From Anaerohabitans sp036788095 (GTDB lineage: Bacteria; Zhuqueibacterota; Zhuqueibacteria; Residuimicrobiales; Residuimicrobiaceae), in contig DAIQOA010000001.1 of assembly GCA_036788095.1 (NCBI GenBank), positions 12,527-76,526 of the forward strand: a DNA stretch of 64,000 nucleotides, in the 5' to 3' direction. Each line of letters starts with the position of its first letter. Positions within the stretch are counted from its first letter, which is position 1. The notes under the pieces are model-generated. The model saw nothing but the letters and a program-made list of their open reading frames with translations. It ran no database searches and was not told where the DNA came from. The translations under genes were made by a program, and so were the position numbers. Positions 33,364 to 45,772 of this stretch are shown here, in pieces.

Positions 33364-33512
33364 ACTCAGGGCGATGCCGCCTTGCCGGTTCCATTACATC
33401 AAGTCGGCGAAAGGCGGTACCACGCGGCCAAACACGATGGGCCCGCGGAACATACGAACTGCTGCTATGGCGGGCGCGGAGCGGCATAGGCGAAGACGAA
33501 AAGGATTTTCAT

Positions 33513-33541
33513 TTGACTTTTATGCATTAAAACGGTATATT
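33513..33541 (+). promoter_or_regulatory. Sigma-70-type promoter for secDF
   Basis: TTGACT (33513-33518), a 17-base spacer and TATATT (33536-33541) lie 47 bases before the secD start. Confidence 0.7.
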
Positions 33542-33588
33542 TATAAGCTTTTTTTGAAATTATCACATTCCCAGGAGGTCTCACTTCG

Positions 33589-35637
33589 ATGCAGCGCAAA
33601 ATCCTATTTAAAATTGTTCTGGTCGTATTGCTTGTCGCAGCTGCTCTGTATTCTCTATACCCCACCTTTCAGTTGAGTGGGCTGCAAAAGCAGGAAACAC
33701 AATTGGTTGGACAAATCAATCATGTGTCCGGGTTGTCTGCTGCGGATATTGAAGGCGCAATGGCAAGCGGCGACCTTGAGAATCAGCTCCGTGCCATCGT
33801 GAAAAGCGGCGATCAGGATAAGGCTCTGGCGCTGGCCGATCAATTGATCAAATTGAACGCCCGCATTGCCAAGGTGGAAGGCAAGGCGATTCATCGCGGA
33901 TTGGATCTGCAGGGCGGCACCTACATGATCTATGAGGTGGACCTGCGACGGTTCTTGGATGAGTTGGCCAAGAACAAGGATGCCCGGCTGGACGATATTT
34001 TAAAAGCCACGCAAAAAGAGTATGAAGACGGCGGTGATTTTTTCAGCGCCCTGCAGGCCAATTTTGGAAACCGCGATATCAAACTCAACCGCTATTTCGG
34101 CCGTCGCGGTCAATCGGACGATGAGATTCTCAAAGAGCTCACGGCCCAGTCTGAAGACGCGGTCAACCGCACGCTGGAAGTGTTGCGCAACCGCGTGGAC
34201 CAGTTCGGCGTTTCCGAACCCACCATTCAGAAAGAGGGCAGCCAGCGCATTATCATCGAGCTGCCGGGCATTCAAAACATTCAACGCGCTAAAAAAGTTA
34301 TCGGCACCACGGCGTTGCTCGAGTTCAAGCTGGTTAAAGAGGCGGACGTCGTCGGTTCGGTGCTCAACGATATCGATAAAGTGCTGCGCAGCAAACGTCA
34401 GGGGCTGGCGGCCGAGATGAGCGCGCCCGCGGATACCGCCAAGCCCGCGGATGGAAAAGAAGCCAGCGACAAGCAGGTCAGCCTGAACGAGCTGTTCGGC
34501 GACCAGTCGGCGGAACCCAGTGCGGCGTCCTCGGACACGTCGGTGCTCGTTGATCAAAAGACCTTTGAAGAAAAACCCTTCACTTCGCTGTTGCGCGGCA
34601 TGGGCGGCCGGTATTCGGATGCCATCGCGGTTCCGGCGCAGAACGTCCGGGCGGTACAACGCATTCTGCAGATGCCCGAGGTTGTCGGCGTGATCCCCAG
34701 CGATGTGCAGTTTTTATTTTCCAACAAAAGCTATGATTCAGGCGACATGTCCTTTCAGCAGCTCTATCTGGTGAAAAAAGAGGCAGAGCTGCAAGGCTCC
34801 ATGCTTACCAATGCCGACGTGCAGATCAGCGGCGGGGACGCCAATCTATCGGCCGGCGGCGCTGAAGTGCATATGACGCTCAACAGCGAGGGCACCAAGC
34901 TGTTCGCCAAAACCACGGGCATGAACGTCGGCAAGCAGCTGGCGATCGTGTTGGACGGCAAGGTCGGTTCGGCGCCCAACATCAAGGAGAAAATTCCCTC
35001 CGGCAGCGCCCGCATCGATGGCATCGGCAACATGGATGAGGCCAAGGACCTGGCATTGATGTTGCGGGCAGGCGCGCTGCCCGCCCCGGTTCATGTGCTG
35101 ACCGAAAACACCGTGGGTCCTTCGCTGGGCCAGGATTCGATCAATTCAGGCGCCCGATCCGCCGTCATCGGACTTTTGCTGGTCATGGTGTTCGTGGTGG
35201 TCTACTATAACGCCGTGGGATTGATCGCCAACTTTGCGCTGATCCTCAACGGTCTGTTTGTCATGGCGATCATGGCCGGTTTTCATTTCACCCTGACGCT
35301 TCCGGGCATCGCCGGCTTTATCCTGTCCGTGGCCATGGCGATCGACTCCAACGTTCTCATCAACGAGCGCATTCGTGAGGAGCTGCGCGGCGGCAAGACG
35401 ATCCGCGCCGCCATCGAGACCGGCTATGAACGGGCGTTCGTTACCATCCTTGATTCCAACGTCACCACCCTGATCACCGGTCTGGTGCTTTACACCTTTG
35501 GGACCAGTTCGGTGCGCGGCTTTGCGGTCACCTTGTGCATCGGCATTCTGGTGTCCATGTTCACCGCCATTTTCATCACCCGGCTGGTGCTGGATTACTT
35601 TACCACCCATTATGCGATTAAAAAGCTTTCCATTTAA
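33589..35637 (+). CDS. secD: Protein translocase subunit SecD
   Basis: This is a 682-residue subunit of the SecDF complex, which uses the proton gradient to pull proteins through SecYEG on the periplasmic side. One N-terminal membrane helix (about 7-25) precedes the large periplasmic domain with IHRGLDLQGGTYMIYEVD, TLEVLRNRVDQFGVSEPTIQ and RIIIELPGIQNIQRAKKVIG. Five membrane helices follow from about residue 520 (LPGIAGFILSVAMAIDSNVL, INERIREELRGGKTIRAAIE). The ribosome site AGGAGGT is strong. secF follows after 41 bases. An insertion rich in Ala/Ser/Asp (about 285-320) lengthens the periplasmic part. Confidence 0.96.
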   Translation: MQRKILFKIVLVVLLVAAALYSLYPTFQLSGLQKQETQLVGQINHVSGLSAADIEGAMASGDLENQLRAIVKSGDQDKALALADQLIKLNARIAKVEGKAIHRGLDLQGGTYMIYEVDLRRFLDELAKNKDARLDDILKATQKEYEDGGDFFSALQANFGNRDIKLNRYFGRRGQSDDEILKELTAQSEDAVNRTLEVLRNRVDQFGVSEPTIQKEGSQRIIIELPGIQNIQRAKKVIGTTALLEFKLVKEADVVGSVLNDIDKVLRSKRQGLAAEMSAPADTAKPADGKEASDKQVSLNELFGDQSAEPSAASSDTSVLVDQKTFEEKPFTSLLRGMGGRYSDAIAVPAQNVRAVQRILQMPEVVGVIPSDVQFLFSNKSYDSGDMSFQQLYLVKKEAELQGSMLTNADVQISGGDANLSAGGAEVHMTLNSEGTKLFAKTTGMNVGKQLAIVLDGKVGSAPNIKEKIPSGSARIDGIGNMDEAKDLALMLRAGALPAPVHVLTENTVGPSLGQDSINSGARSAVIGLLLVMVFVVVYYNAVGLIANFALILNGLFVMAIMAGFHFTLTLPGIAGFILSVAMAIDSNVLINERIREELRGGKTIRAAIETGYERAFVTILDSNVTTLITGLVLYTFGTSSVRGFAVTLCIGILVSMFTAIFITRLVLDYFTTHYAIKKLSI

Positions 35638-35678
35638 CCCGTGCTTCGGAGCGCTATCTATTCAAGAAGGAATTGACC

Positions 35679-36605
35679 ATGGAATTTTTTCGACAAACCA
35701 ACTATGATTTCATCGGTATTCGCAAATACACCTATATCTTTTCGGCCGTCGTCACGGTCATCAGCCTGATCCTGATTTTGTTTGTCGGTTTTCACTACGG
35801 CATCGATTTCACCGGCGGCACGTCGATGGAGCTCAAGTTCGCCAATCGCATCTCCATCGGCGACATCCGCGGCGCCGTCGGCAACGCCGGTTTCAGCGAC
35901 ACCGAGATCAAGCAGATCGGCCCCAAAGAGCGGAATGCCTATCTCATCCGCGTCGGCATGATGCAAGAGGGCATTCCGGTGGCGGACGCCATCCAGAGCC
36001 ATTTCAGCCAGGTGTTCCCGGACAATCCCTATGAAGTCCTCAGCGTCACCCAGATCGGGCCCAAGATCGGCGGCGAATTGCGCCGTGCCGGACTCATGTC
36101 CATCCTGGTGGCCCTGGTCGGCATGCTCATCTATATCGGCTGGCGGTTTGACAGCAAGTTCGCCGTCGGCGCCGTCATCGCCACCTTTCACGACGTGATT
36201 TTTGTCATGGGCCTCTTTGTCGTGCTGGGCCTGGAAATGACGTTGACGGTGTTGGCCGCCATTCTCACCATTGTCGGCTACTCGATCAACGACACCATTG
36301 TGGTGTATGATCGCATTCGCGAAAACCTCAAGATCCATCGTCGCGACAACCTGGCCACCATCATGAACCTGAGCATGAACCAGACGCTCAGCCGTACGCT
36401 GCTGACCGGCGTGTCCACCCTGGTTGTTTTGATCATCCTCTTTTTCATGGGCGGCGAGGTGATTCACGATTTTTCCCTCGTGTTGTTCATGGGCACGGTC
36501 ATCGGCACCTATTCCTCCATCTGGGTCGCCTCCGCGCTGGTGCTGGATTGGAACACCCGGCTGGAAGCGAAAAAGCATAAAAAGCCGGCTACGCGCACGG
36601 CGTAA
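35679..36605 (+). CDS. secF: Protein translocase subunit SecF
   Basis: This is the 308-residue partner of SecD. A first membrane helix is followed by the conserved FHYGIDFTGGTSMELKF, then a short periplasmic domain and five helices including FAVGAVIATFHDVIFVMGLF, TIVGYSINDTIVVYDRIREN and TLSRTLLTGVSTLVVLIILF. I chose ATG 35679 (AAGAAGGAATTGACC upstream) rather than the TTG two codons earlier. It is 17 bases before the STAS gene, so secDF and the STAS protein probably share a transcript. Confidence 0.96.
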   Translation: MEFFRQTNYDFIGIRKYTYIFSAVVTVISLILILFVGFHYGIDFTGGTSMELKFANRISIGDIRGAVGNAGFSDTEIKQIGPKERNAYLIRVGMMQEGIPVADAIQSHFSQVFPDNPYEVLSVTQIGPKIGGELRRAGLMSILVALVGMLIYIGWRFDSKFAVGAVIATFHDVIFVMGLFVVLGLEMTLTVLAAILTIVGYSINDTIVVYDRIRENLKIHRRDNLATIMNLSMNQTLSRTLLTGVSTLVVLIILFFMGGEVIHDFSLVLFMGTVIGTYSSIWVASALVLDWNTRLEAKKHKKPATRTA

Positions 36606-36622
36606 CGATCAGGGATCGTATT

Positions 36623-36958
36623 ATGAAAATCGAACAACACCCGCTGGGCGACGTGGTGGTGCTCAGCCTCAGCGATAATATCATCGGCGCCTCCGACTCG
36701 GCGATGCTGAACGACAAAATACACGAGCTGGCCGACGCCGGCAGCAAAAAAGTGGTTTTGGATTTCAGCCGGGTGCAATGGCTCAACAGCTCGGGCATCG
36801 GCACGGTCATCAGCGCCATGACGACGCTGCGCAACGCCGGCGGTCATCTCAAAATGGCGGCGGTGCCGGATAAAATCATGACGATTTTAACCGTGACCAA
36901 ACTGACGACGGTATTGGAAATCTACCCCACGGTCCAGGCGGCTGTAGAGAGTTTTTAA
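36623..36958 (+). CDS. STAS-domain anti-sigma factor antagonist-like protein
   Basis: The protein has 111 residues and is a single STAS domain, as in SpoIIAA/RsbV. The region around the phosphorylatable Ser, VQWLNSSGIGTVISAM (Ser56/Ser57), is intact, so partner switching with a serine kinase of the RsbW/SpoIIAB type is plausible; no such kinase gene is in the window. The last part (TKLTTVLEIYPTVQAAVESF) is the usual final helix. It stands between secF and purA and ends 33 bases before a hairpin. Confidence 0.9.
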   Translation: MKIEQHPLGDVVVLSLSDNIIGASDSAMLNDKIHELADAGSKKVVLDFSRVQWLNSSGIGTVISAMTTLRNAGGHLKMAAVPDKIMTILTVTKLTTVLEIYPTVQAAVESF

Positions 36959-36990
36959 AGACTTGACACGCTCCGTCGATTTCATCACGC

Positions 36991-37023
36991 AAGACTCCGA
37001 ACCTTCGCGGAACGGAGTCTTTT
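36991..37023 (+). terminator. Intrinsic terminator-like hairpin between the STAS gene and purA
   Basis: The stem AAGACTCCG (36991-36999) and CGGAGTCTT (37013-37021) has a short T-run. It ends 18 bases before purA, so partial read-through or an attenuator role is possible. Confidence 0.6.
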
Positions 37024-37040
37024 ACATTTAAGGGAAGATT

Positions 37041-38315
37041 ATGGCTGTTACGATTATCGTCGGCGCCCAATGGGGCGATGAAGGCAAAGGCAAAATCGTT
37101 GATCTGCTCAGCGCAGAAGTCGATGTCGTAGCCCGGTATCAGGGCGGACCCAACGCCGGCCATACGGTGGTGGTGGAGGAGGAAGAGATCGTTCTGCACC
37201 AAGTGCCCTCCGGCATCCTTCATCCGCACACCCAGTGCATGATCGGCAACGGCGTGGTCATCGATCCGGTGGTGTTGATGGATGAAATCGGCTTTCTGGA
37301 GAAAAAAGGCATCACGGTACAGGGCAGGCTGTTCATCAGCCAGCGCGCCCATCTGATCATGCCCTATCACAAGCTGCTGGACGCCACGCGCGAGCGCCAC
37401 TATGGATCGCGCAAAATCGGCACCACCGGCCGCGGCATCGGGCCGGCGTATGTGGACAAATACGACCGCTGCGGCATACGGATCGTGGATTTGCTGGACC
37501 GGACCACCCTGAAGGAAAAGTTGCTCACTATCATCGAGAGCAAGAACAAGGTGCTGCAGCGCATCTATGACAGCGAGGCTATGGACGCGGAAAAAATCGC
37601 CAACGATTATGTCGAGTTCGACCGCCGTATCGATTCGTATGTCAAGGATGTGTCGGTGCTCATCAACCGCGCCGTGGATGCCGGCAAGCGGGTGTTGATC
37701 GAGGGCGCCCAGGGCACCATGCTCGACATCGATTTCGGCACCTATCCCTATGTCACCTCCTCTAATCCCATCGCCGGCGGCGCCTGCACCGGGCTCGGAG
37801 TCGGTCCGACCAAGATCAACCGCGTGCTCGGCATCGCCAAAGCCTACACCACCCGCGTGGGCATGGGACCGTTTCCGACCGAGTTCGACGCGGCGTTCAG
37901 CGAACACATCCGCAAACTGGGCGGCGAATACGGCGCCACCACCGGCCGCCCCCGCCGCTGCGGCTGGCTCGATATGGTGGTGCTGCGCATGGCGGTCATG
38001 GTCAACGGTCTCACCGATCTGGCCATCACCAAACTGGATGTGCTGGATTCTCTGGATGAAATAAAAATCTGCACCGGCTACCGGACCGGCGGCCGGGAGC
38101 TGGAACATTATCCGGCGGAGCTGGATCTGCAGGAACAGGTGCAGCCGGTCTACGAAACCCATCCGGGGTGGAACCGCTCGACGCAGAACGCGCGCACCTT
38201 TGCCGAGCTGCCGGCCAATGCGCAAAGCTATCTCAAACGCATCGAAGAGCTGGCCGGCGTGCCGCTGTCCATCATCTCCGTCGGCTCCAGACGGAATCAG
38301 ACGATCATCTTGTAG
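37041..38315 (+). CDS. purA: Adenylosuccinate synthetase
   Basis: This is a 424-residue enzyme joining IMP and aspartate with GTP to make adenylosuccinate, the first committed step to AMP. The N-terminal P-loop VGAQWGDEGKGKIVDLLS, the IMP-binding stretch RYQGGPNAGHTVVV, KIGTTGRGIGPAYVDKYDRC, and the GTP-site C-terminal part (LEGAQGTMLDIDFGTYPYVT region, ITKLDVLDSLDEIKI) are all standard. Start and length are typical; GGGAAGATT precedes the ATG. It is followed by a surface-protein gene 44 bases downstream. Confidence 0.97.
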   Translation: MAVTIIVGAQWGDEGKGKIVDLLSAEVDVVARYQGGPNAGHTVVVEEEEIVLHQVPSGILHPHTQCMIGNGVVIDPVVLMDEIGFLEKKGITVQGRLFISQRAHLIMPYHKLLDATRERHYGSRKIGTTGRGIGPAYVDKYDRCGIRIVDLLDRTTLKEKLLTIIESKNKVLQRIYDSEAMDAEKIANDYVEFDRRIDSYVKDVSVLINRAVDAGKRVLIEGAQGTMLDIDFGTYPYVTSSNPIAGGACTGLGVGPTKINRVLGIAKAYTTRVGMGPFPTEFDAAFSEHIRKLGGEYGATTGRPRRCGWLDMVVLRMAVMVNGLTDLAITKLDVLDSLDEIKICTGYRTGGRELEHYPAELDLQEQVQPVYETHPGWNRSTQNARTFAELPANAQSYLKRIEELAGVPLSIISVGSRRNQTIIL

Positions 38316-38359
38316 CGCCGTCCAAATGAGGCGCTGCCCCATCCATCAGCGAGGACATT

Positions 38360-39232
38360 ATGAACCATCGCTTCTTTGGACGGGCGGGGGTGCTGTGGTG
38401 GCTGTTTACGGCGGCAGGCGTGTTCGCGCAAACGCCTCCCGCGGATCGATTGATCATCAACGAGGTGTTCTACAACACCGATAAAAAAAGCCAGGAGTGG
38501 GTCGAACTGGTTAATCCCCACACGCAGGCCATTGACCTGGCTCACTGGGCGCTCCGCGATAGCCGCAAAAAACAAGAACTCTCCTCTTCTTCCTGTATCA
38601 TCCCGGGAAAATCTTTTATCCTCGTCAGTAACTCGAGTCTGGCGGATTCGTTGCAGAGCCGCACCCTCCTCGTCGCCGGTTTGCCCGAATGGAACAACAG
38701 CGGCGATGAGATGGTCCTCTATGACGCGAACGGTGCGGTGAGCGACAGCCTGGTCTACAGCGCGGAGTGGGGCGGCGGCCGTTTTATCTCGTTGGAGCGC
38801 TTGGCCTGGGACAACGACAGCTGTGATCCGAACAACTGGGCTTCCTGTATCGATCCGGCCGGCCACACCGCCGGCCGCGGCAACAGCGTCCATGCGCCGG
38901 AACGCCATAGTGCAGTGTCGTTGTCGGTTTCGCCGTCGCCCTTTTCACCTGACCGGGACGGCATAGACGACCAAACGGAGATCGGCTATACTCTGCCCAT
39001 GGCGCGGGCGGTGGTGCACATCAAGATTTTCGACACGGTCGGCCGCCAGGTGCGCTATCTGCGCTGCAACGGATCGTCCAGCCCACAGGGCGCCGTGGTC
39101 TGGGACGGCGCCGATGAACAGGGGCGGCGATGCCCGATAGGGGTCTATATCGTTTATCTGCAAGCCATCGATGAATCCGCGGGAAGGGTGGAACAGGCGA
39201 AAGCGGTGTGCGTGCTGGCGGAAAGATTCTGA
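38360..39232 (+). CDS. Secreted lamin-tail-domain protein with FlgD-like C-terminus
   Basis: The protein has 290 residues. A signal peptide ends near VFAQ (residue 22). Residues about 25-150 form a lamin-tail (LTD) domain: LIINEVFYNTDKKSQEWVEL, VNPHTQAIDLAHWALRDSR and LPEWNNSGDEMVLYDANGAV. Then SPSPFSPDRDGIDDQTEIGY leads into a FlgD-like Ig domain (FDTVGRQVRYL, VVWDGADEQGRRCPIGVYIV, YLQAID). The C-terminus continues with SAGRVEQAKAVCVLAERF. The protein is probably displayed on or released from the cell. Extracellular LTD proteins often accompany nucleases or other cargo; its role here is unknown. Confidence 0.85.
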   Translation: MNHRFFGRAGVLWWLFTAAGVFAQTPPADRLIINEVFYNTDKKSQEWVELVNPHTQAIDLAHWALRDSRKKQELSSSSCIIPGKSFILVSNSSLADSLQSRTLLVAGLPEWNNSGDEMVLYDANGAVSDSLVYSAEWGGGRFISLERLAWDNDSCDPNNWASCIDPAGHTAGRGNSVHAPERHSAVSLSVSPSPFSPDRDGIDDQTEIGYTLPMARAVVHIKIFDTVGRQVRYLRCNGSSSPQGAVVWDGADEQGRRCPIGVYIVYLQAIDESAGRVEQAKAVCVLAERF

Positions 39233-39788
39233 GAAGGTTTTCAAACAGGCTGTGGAGCTTGGCAACGAGAACATTCTGCGGTTGGTCGATATGCCGCACC
39301 CCGTCGCAGGGGATTGCAGCACTCCATTCGAGACTGTACCGATTCACGGGTGACTCTGCTCCGTTCGCAATGACAGGGGGGGTGAGGTACTGCACCCCGA
39401 ATTGTAATAAAAACGCGGCAACCTTCAGGGGTCAAAGGGTTTTCACTCAGCCTCTAAAGCTCGTGGCCATTATGCTTTTTTCCGTTACCTGGATTTCATT
39501 TTAAATCCCGCCTTTGGCCGTCCTTGCTCAAATCCACATACCGCGCATTTTCTTCTGACAATCCTTTTGAAAATTGCACTTGGTTTTCATATCCTGATTA
39601 GCTAATTTCATCGAGGTGGGAGCGGAAAGAGAGTCCGGTATGGCCCAAAGGCTCGATCTGTGTTTTTGGGGTGTTCCACCGCCCGTCATCGTTTTGATTC
39701 ATCGCTTCCCACAGCGCCAAGAGAAAGAATTCCTGTCAAATAATCCAGGCTTGGGACTACCACGCCACATCATGCGGATACGTGTCCT
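39233..39788. other. Repeat-like intergenic region
   Basis: This 556-base gap holds no supported gene. On the minus strand it contains stretches such as TGTCATTGCGAACGGAGCAG and GTTGCCAAGCTCCAC. These look like worn copies of the intergenic repeats (TGTCATTGCGA..., CGTTGCCAAGCTCC...) common in genomes of this kind. A promoter-like pair, TTGAAA (39565-39570) and TATCCT (39588-39593) with a 17-base spacer, may serve the symporter gene. Confidence 0.5.
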
Positions 39789-41528
39789 ATGAGCATAATC
39801 GATATCGTCATCATCCTGGCGTATTTCCTCGTCATGATCGTCATGGGATTCTGGTATCAGAAAAAGGCGTCGCAGAGTCTCGAATCCTACTTTCTCAGCG
39901 GCCGGAGCATGCATTGGCTCGCCCTGGCCATGTCCGGCTCGGTCGGCACCTTTGATATTTCCGGCACCATGTGGATTGTCTCGGTCCTGTTTATCCTCGG
40001 CATGAAATCGCTGTGGATTCACTGGATGTGGGGGGTTATGATGGGCGCGTTTTTCATGGCCTACATGGGCAAGTGGGTGCGGCGCTCCAATGTGATCACC
40101 GCTGCCGAGTGGATGGTGACGCGTTTCGGCTCGGACCGAGGCGGAGTCGTTGCCCGCACCTCCTACGCGTTTATGGCGGTGCTCACGTTGTCGAGCTTTA
40201 TCGGCTACGCCTATCAGGGGATCGGCAAGTTCGCCGCCATCTATGTCCCCTTTTCTCCCACCGTGTGCGGTGTGGTGATTATCGCCTCGACCACCATCTA
40301 TGTCCTTCTCGGCGGCCTCTACAGCGTGGTGATCACCCAGGTGGTACAGACCGTTATACTCACCATCGCCGCCATCATCATCACGGTGATCGCCTATGTC
40401 AAACTCACGCCGGAGATCATCGCCGCCAGCGTCCCCGTCGATTACACCTCGCTGCTCCCTCATTGGCGCCTTGCCGAGCTGGCGGGAACCGCAAACGCGG
40501 CTTATGAGCTGTTCGGAGCTCTGGTCATCGTCTGGGTGCTGAAAGGGCTGCTGCTGAACTTGGGCGGTCCTGCGCAGATGTGCGATTTCCAGCTTTTCCT
40601 CGCCGCCCGCAATCCCCGTGATGCGGCAAAAACAGGCGCCGCATGGAGCTTTTTCCTCATTGTTCGCTGGGGAATGTGCGCCGGCATCACCCTGTTAGCC
40701 CTGACCGGCATCGCCTCGACGGCTGATCCCGAACAGGTGATGCCCGTAGTGCTCCGCGAATACCTTCCGGTGGGATTCCGCGGGCTGGTACTGGCAGGGC
40801 TCCTCGCGGCGTTCATGTCCACCTTTAGCGCCACGGTCAACAGCGCGGCGTCATTTATCGTCCGCGATATTCTCCAGCCCTTTTTCATGCCGCAGGTGAC
40901 TGAACGCCGGCTGGTCGCCTCCAGCCGCATCGCAACGGTTGCCGTTGTTCTCATCGGCGTCGCCATCGGCTTTCAAGCCGATTCCATCACTCAGATATGG
41001 AACTGGACGATGATGGCGCTCGGCGCCGGGGTGATCATGCCCAATGTGCTCCGGTGGTACTGGTGGCGCATGAACGGATGGGGGTATGCCGCGGGTATCC
41101 TCGGCGGCATTGCGCTTTCGCTCATCGCTCTGTTCAGGCCCGACGCCCCTATGTATGTGGTGTTTCCGCCGATCTGCGTCGCTTCACTGATCATGAGTCT
41201 TCTGGTGTCGCTGGTCACGGCTCCGGTGCAAATGCCCATTCTCATTTCTTTCTACAGAACCGTAAGACCGTTTGGTCTGTGGGGGCCTGTCCGCGATGGA
41301 GCACAGCTTGGTCTTTCCGGTCGGGAGAAGGCCTCTGAGAGCGCCATTCGCTCGCTCGGCAACACGCTCCTTGGCATGATCGCGATTACCGGATACTATC
41401 TGTTCCCCATGTATTTGGTCGGACACTGGCACGGCATGGCCGCGCTCTGTCTGCTTGTCGCTCTGGCGGCCACGGCCGCGCTGGCAAAAACCTGGTATCC
41501 CTATCTTTTGGGTGAAAACGAAGGGTGA
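39789..41528 (+). CDS. Solute:sodium symporter family transporter
   Basis: The protein has 579 residues and about 14 helices, of the SSS family (PutP/SGLT fold) in the inner membrane. The TM1 stretch IIDIVIILAYFLVMIVMGFW, the ESYFLSGRSMHWLALAMSGS segment, VLLGGLYSVVITQVVQTVIL, and the TM8-type AGLLAAFMSTFSATVNSAAS, which carries sodium-site residues, are all present. The substrate is unknown; relatives carry sugars, inositol, proline or carboxylates. The ribosome site is weak. It ends 14 bases from the convergent photolyase gene. Confidence 0.92.
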   Translation: MSIIDIVIILAYFLVMIVMGFWYQKKASQSLESYFLSGRSMHWLALAMSGSVGTFDISGTMWIVSVLFILGMKSLWIHWMWGVMMGAFFMAYMGKWVRRSNVITAAEWMVTRFGSDRGGVVARTSYAFMAVLTLSSFIGYAYQGIGKFAAIYVPFSPTVCGVVIIASTTIYVLLGGLYSVVITQVVQTVILTIAAIIITVIAYVKLTPEIIAASVPVDYTSLLPHWRLAELAGTANAAYELFGALVIVWVLKGLLLNLGGPAQMCDFQLFLAARNPRDAAKTGAAWSFFLIVRWGMCAGITLLALTGIASTADPEQVMPVVLREYLPVGFRGLVLAGLLAAFMSTFSATVNSAASFIVRDILQPFFMPQVTERRLVASSRIATVAVVLIGVAIGFQADSITQIWNWTMMALGAGVIMPNVLRWYWWRMNGWGYAAGILGGIALSLIALFRPDAPMYVVFPPICVASLIMSLLVSLVTAPVQMPILISFYRTVRPFGLWGPVRDGAQLGLSGREKASESAIRSLGNTLLGMIAITGYYLFPMYLVGHWHGMAALCLLVALAATAALAKTWYPYLLGENEG

Positions 41529-41542
41529 GAACGGCCGTTCAT

Positions 41543-42841
41543 TTAACGCAGTGATTTCTGATACGCCAACAGCGCGCGCAGTCGCGCCTGCTTGTGTTCC
41601 ACAATCGGTTTGGGATATTCCGGCGTATCCACTTCAGCGACCCACTTCTTGATGTAGGCGCGTTTCGGATCAAATCGTTTCTGCTGCAACTCCGGACTAA
41701 AGATGCGGAAATAGGGCGCGGCATCGCAGCCGCAGCCCGCGGCCCATTGCCAGTTGCCATTGTTGGACGACAGTTCGAAATCCAGCAGCTTGTCCGCGAA
41801 ATATTTTTCCCCCCATTGCCAGTTGATCAACAGATGTTTGGCGAGAAAACTGGCACAGAGCATGCGCACCCGGTTGTGCTGAAATCCCGTAGCGTTTAAT
41901 TCGCGCATGCCGGCGTCCACCAGCGGATAGCCGGTCCTGCCTTCGCACCATTTTGCGAACAGCGCCTCATCGTTCTGCCAGCGGATGCCGGCATAAGCGG
42001 GTTTGAAAGGGCCGTGGACCACGTGGGGGAAATGATGCAAGATTTGCATAAAGAACTCCCGCCAGATGAGTTCGTTGACCCAGGTTTCGTTCAGCAGCAT
42101 GCCCCGGCGCACCAGCTCGCGCAGGCTGACCGTGCCGAAACGCAGATGCAGGCCCAACCGCGTGGTCCCGGCCAGGGCGGGAAAATTTCTCGTCTGGTCG
42201 TAATGTAAAACGATCTCCTCCGGCAGGTCCGCGGCCGGGAAGGTCAGATTTGAGGGTTGAAAGCCCAACTGTTTCAGCTCGGGCAGGTTGCTCTCAATAG
42301 CAAACCAGGAAGCGCGGTTTTTTATTGTCCAGGATTTCAACGATTCCGGCCGCAACAGCGAACGCCATTTTTTCATGTAGGGCGTAAAGACGGTGTAGGG
42401 CTCACCGTTCTCTTTGCACACCTCTCCTTTTTCAAAAATGACCTGATCCTTATAACTGTGCCATACGATCCCTTGCTCCTGCAGCAGGCTGGCGACCTGT
42501 TCATCTCTTTTCACCGCATAGGGCTCATAGTCGCGGTTGACGTACACGGAATGAATCGGGTACTCCCGAATCAGACTCTTCCATACCTGCATGGGATCGC
42601 CGACGCGCACCAGCAGGCCGTCACCGTGTTTTTGCAGCGACCGCTGCAGCGCGGCGAGCGTACGCAAAATAAATTCCACTCGGCCGTCCCGGCGATCCGG
42701 CAGCGCATCCAGAATGTTTTTATCAAAGATGAAAAGCGGCAGCACGGGCAGATTACTTTGCTGGGCTTGAAAGAGCGCGGTGTTGTCGGTCAACCGCAGA
42801 TCACGGCGGAACCAAAAGAGAGCGATGGGTTGTTTGGGCAT
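41543..42841 (-). CDS. phrB: Deoxyribodipyrimidine photolyase
   Basis: The protein has 432 residues. It is a light-driven DNA repair enzyme that splits UV-made pyrimidine dimers using FAD. It has the antenna-binding N-terminal domain (ALFWFRRDLRLTDNTAL; LPLFIFDKNILDAL) and the FAD-binding C-terminal domain with RTGYPLVDAGMRELNATGFQ, HNRVRMLCASFLAKHLLINW and SSNNGNWQWAAGCGCDAAPY. Key tryptophans of the electron chain are present in the usual places. Length fits class I CPD photolyases; a cryptochrome-like relative cannot be excluded without a tree. The start follows a hairpin after gcvP, with no clear ribosome site. Confidence 0.93.
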   Translation of the reverse strand: MPKQPIALFWFRRDLRLTDNTALFQAQQSNLPVLPLFIFDKNILDALPDRRDGRVEFILRTLAALQRSLQKHGDGLLVRVGDPMQVWKSLIREYPIHSVYVNRDYEPYAVKRDEQVASLLQEQGIVWHSYKDQVIFEKGEVCKENGEPYTVFTPYMKKWRSLLRPESLKSWTIKNRASWFAIESNLPELKQLGFQPSNLTFPAADLPEEIVLHYDQTRNFPALAGTTRLGLHLRFGTVSLRELVRRGMLLNETWVNELIWREFFMQILHHFPHVVHGPFKPAYAGIRWQNDEALFAKWCEGRTGYPLVDAGMRELNATGFQHNRVRMLCASFLAKHLLINWQWGEKYFADKLLDFELSSNNGNWQWAAGCGCDAAPYFRIFSPELQQKRFDPKRAYIKKWVAEVDTPEYPKPIVEHKQARLRALLAYQKSLR

Positions 42842-42860
42842 AGGTGTATCATTGTTGAGG

Positions 42861-42887
42861 CCGCACAGGGTTGCTCCCCCTGTGCGG
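42861..42887 (-). terminator. Hairpin between gcvP and the photolyase gene
   Basis: CCGCACAGGG (42861-42870) and CCCTGTGCGG (42878-42887) form a 10-base stem. No U-run follows, so it may be a weak terminator or a processing site. Confidence 0.4.
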
Positions 42888-42898
42888 CGGATTAGGAG

Positions 42899-45772
<2,874 letters not shown>

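Noticed and set aside
36876..38342. Minus-strand open frame (488 residues) opposite purA
   Set aside because: purA is unmistakable on the plus strand; the opposite frame has no domain.
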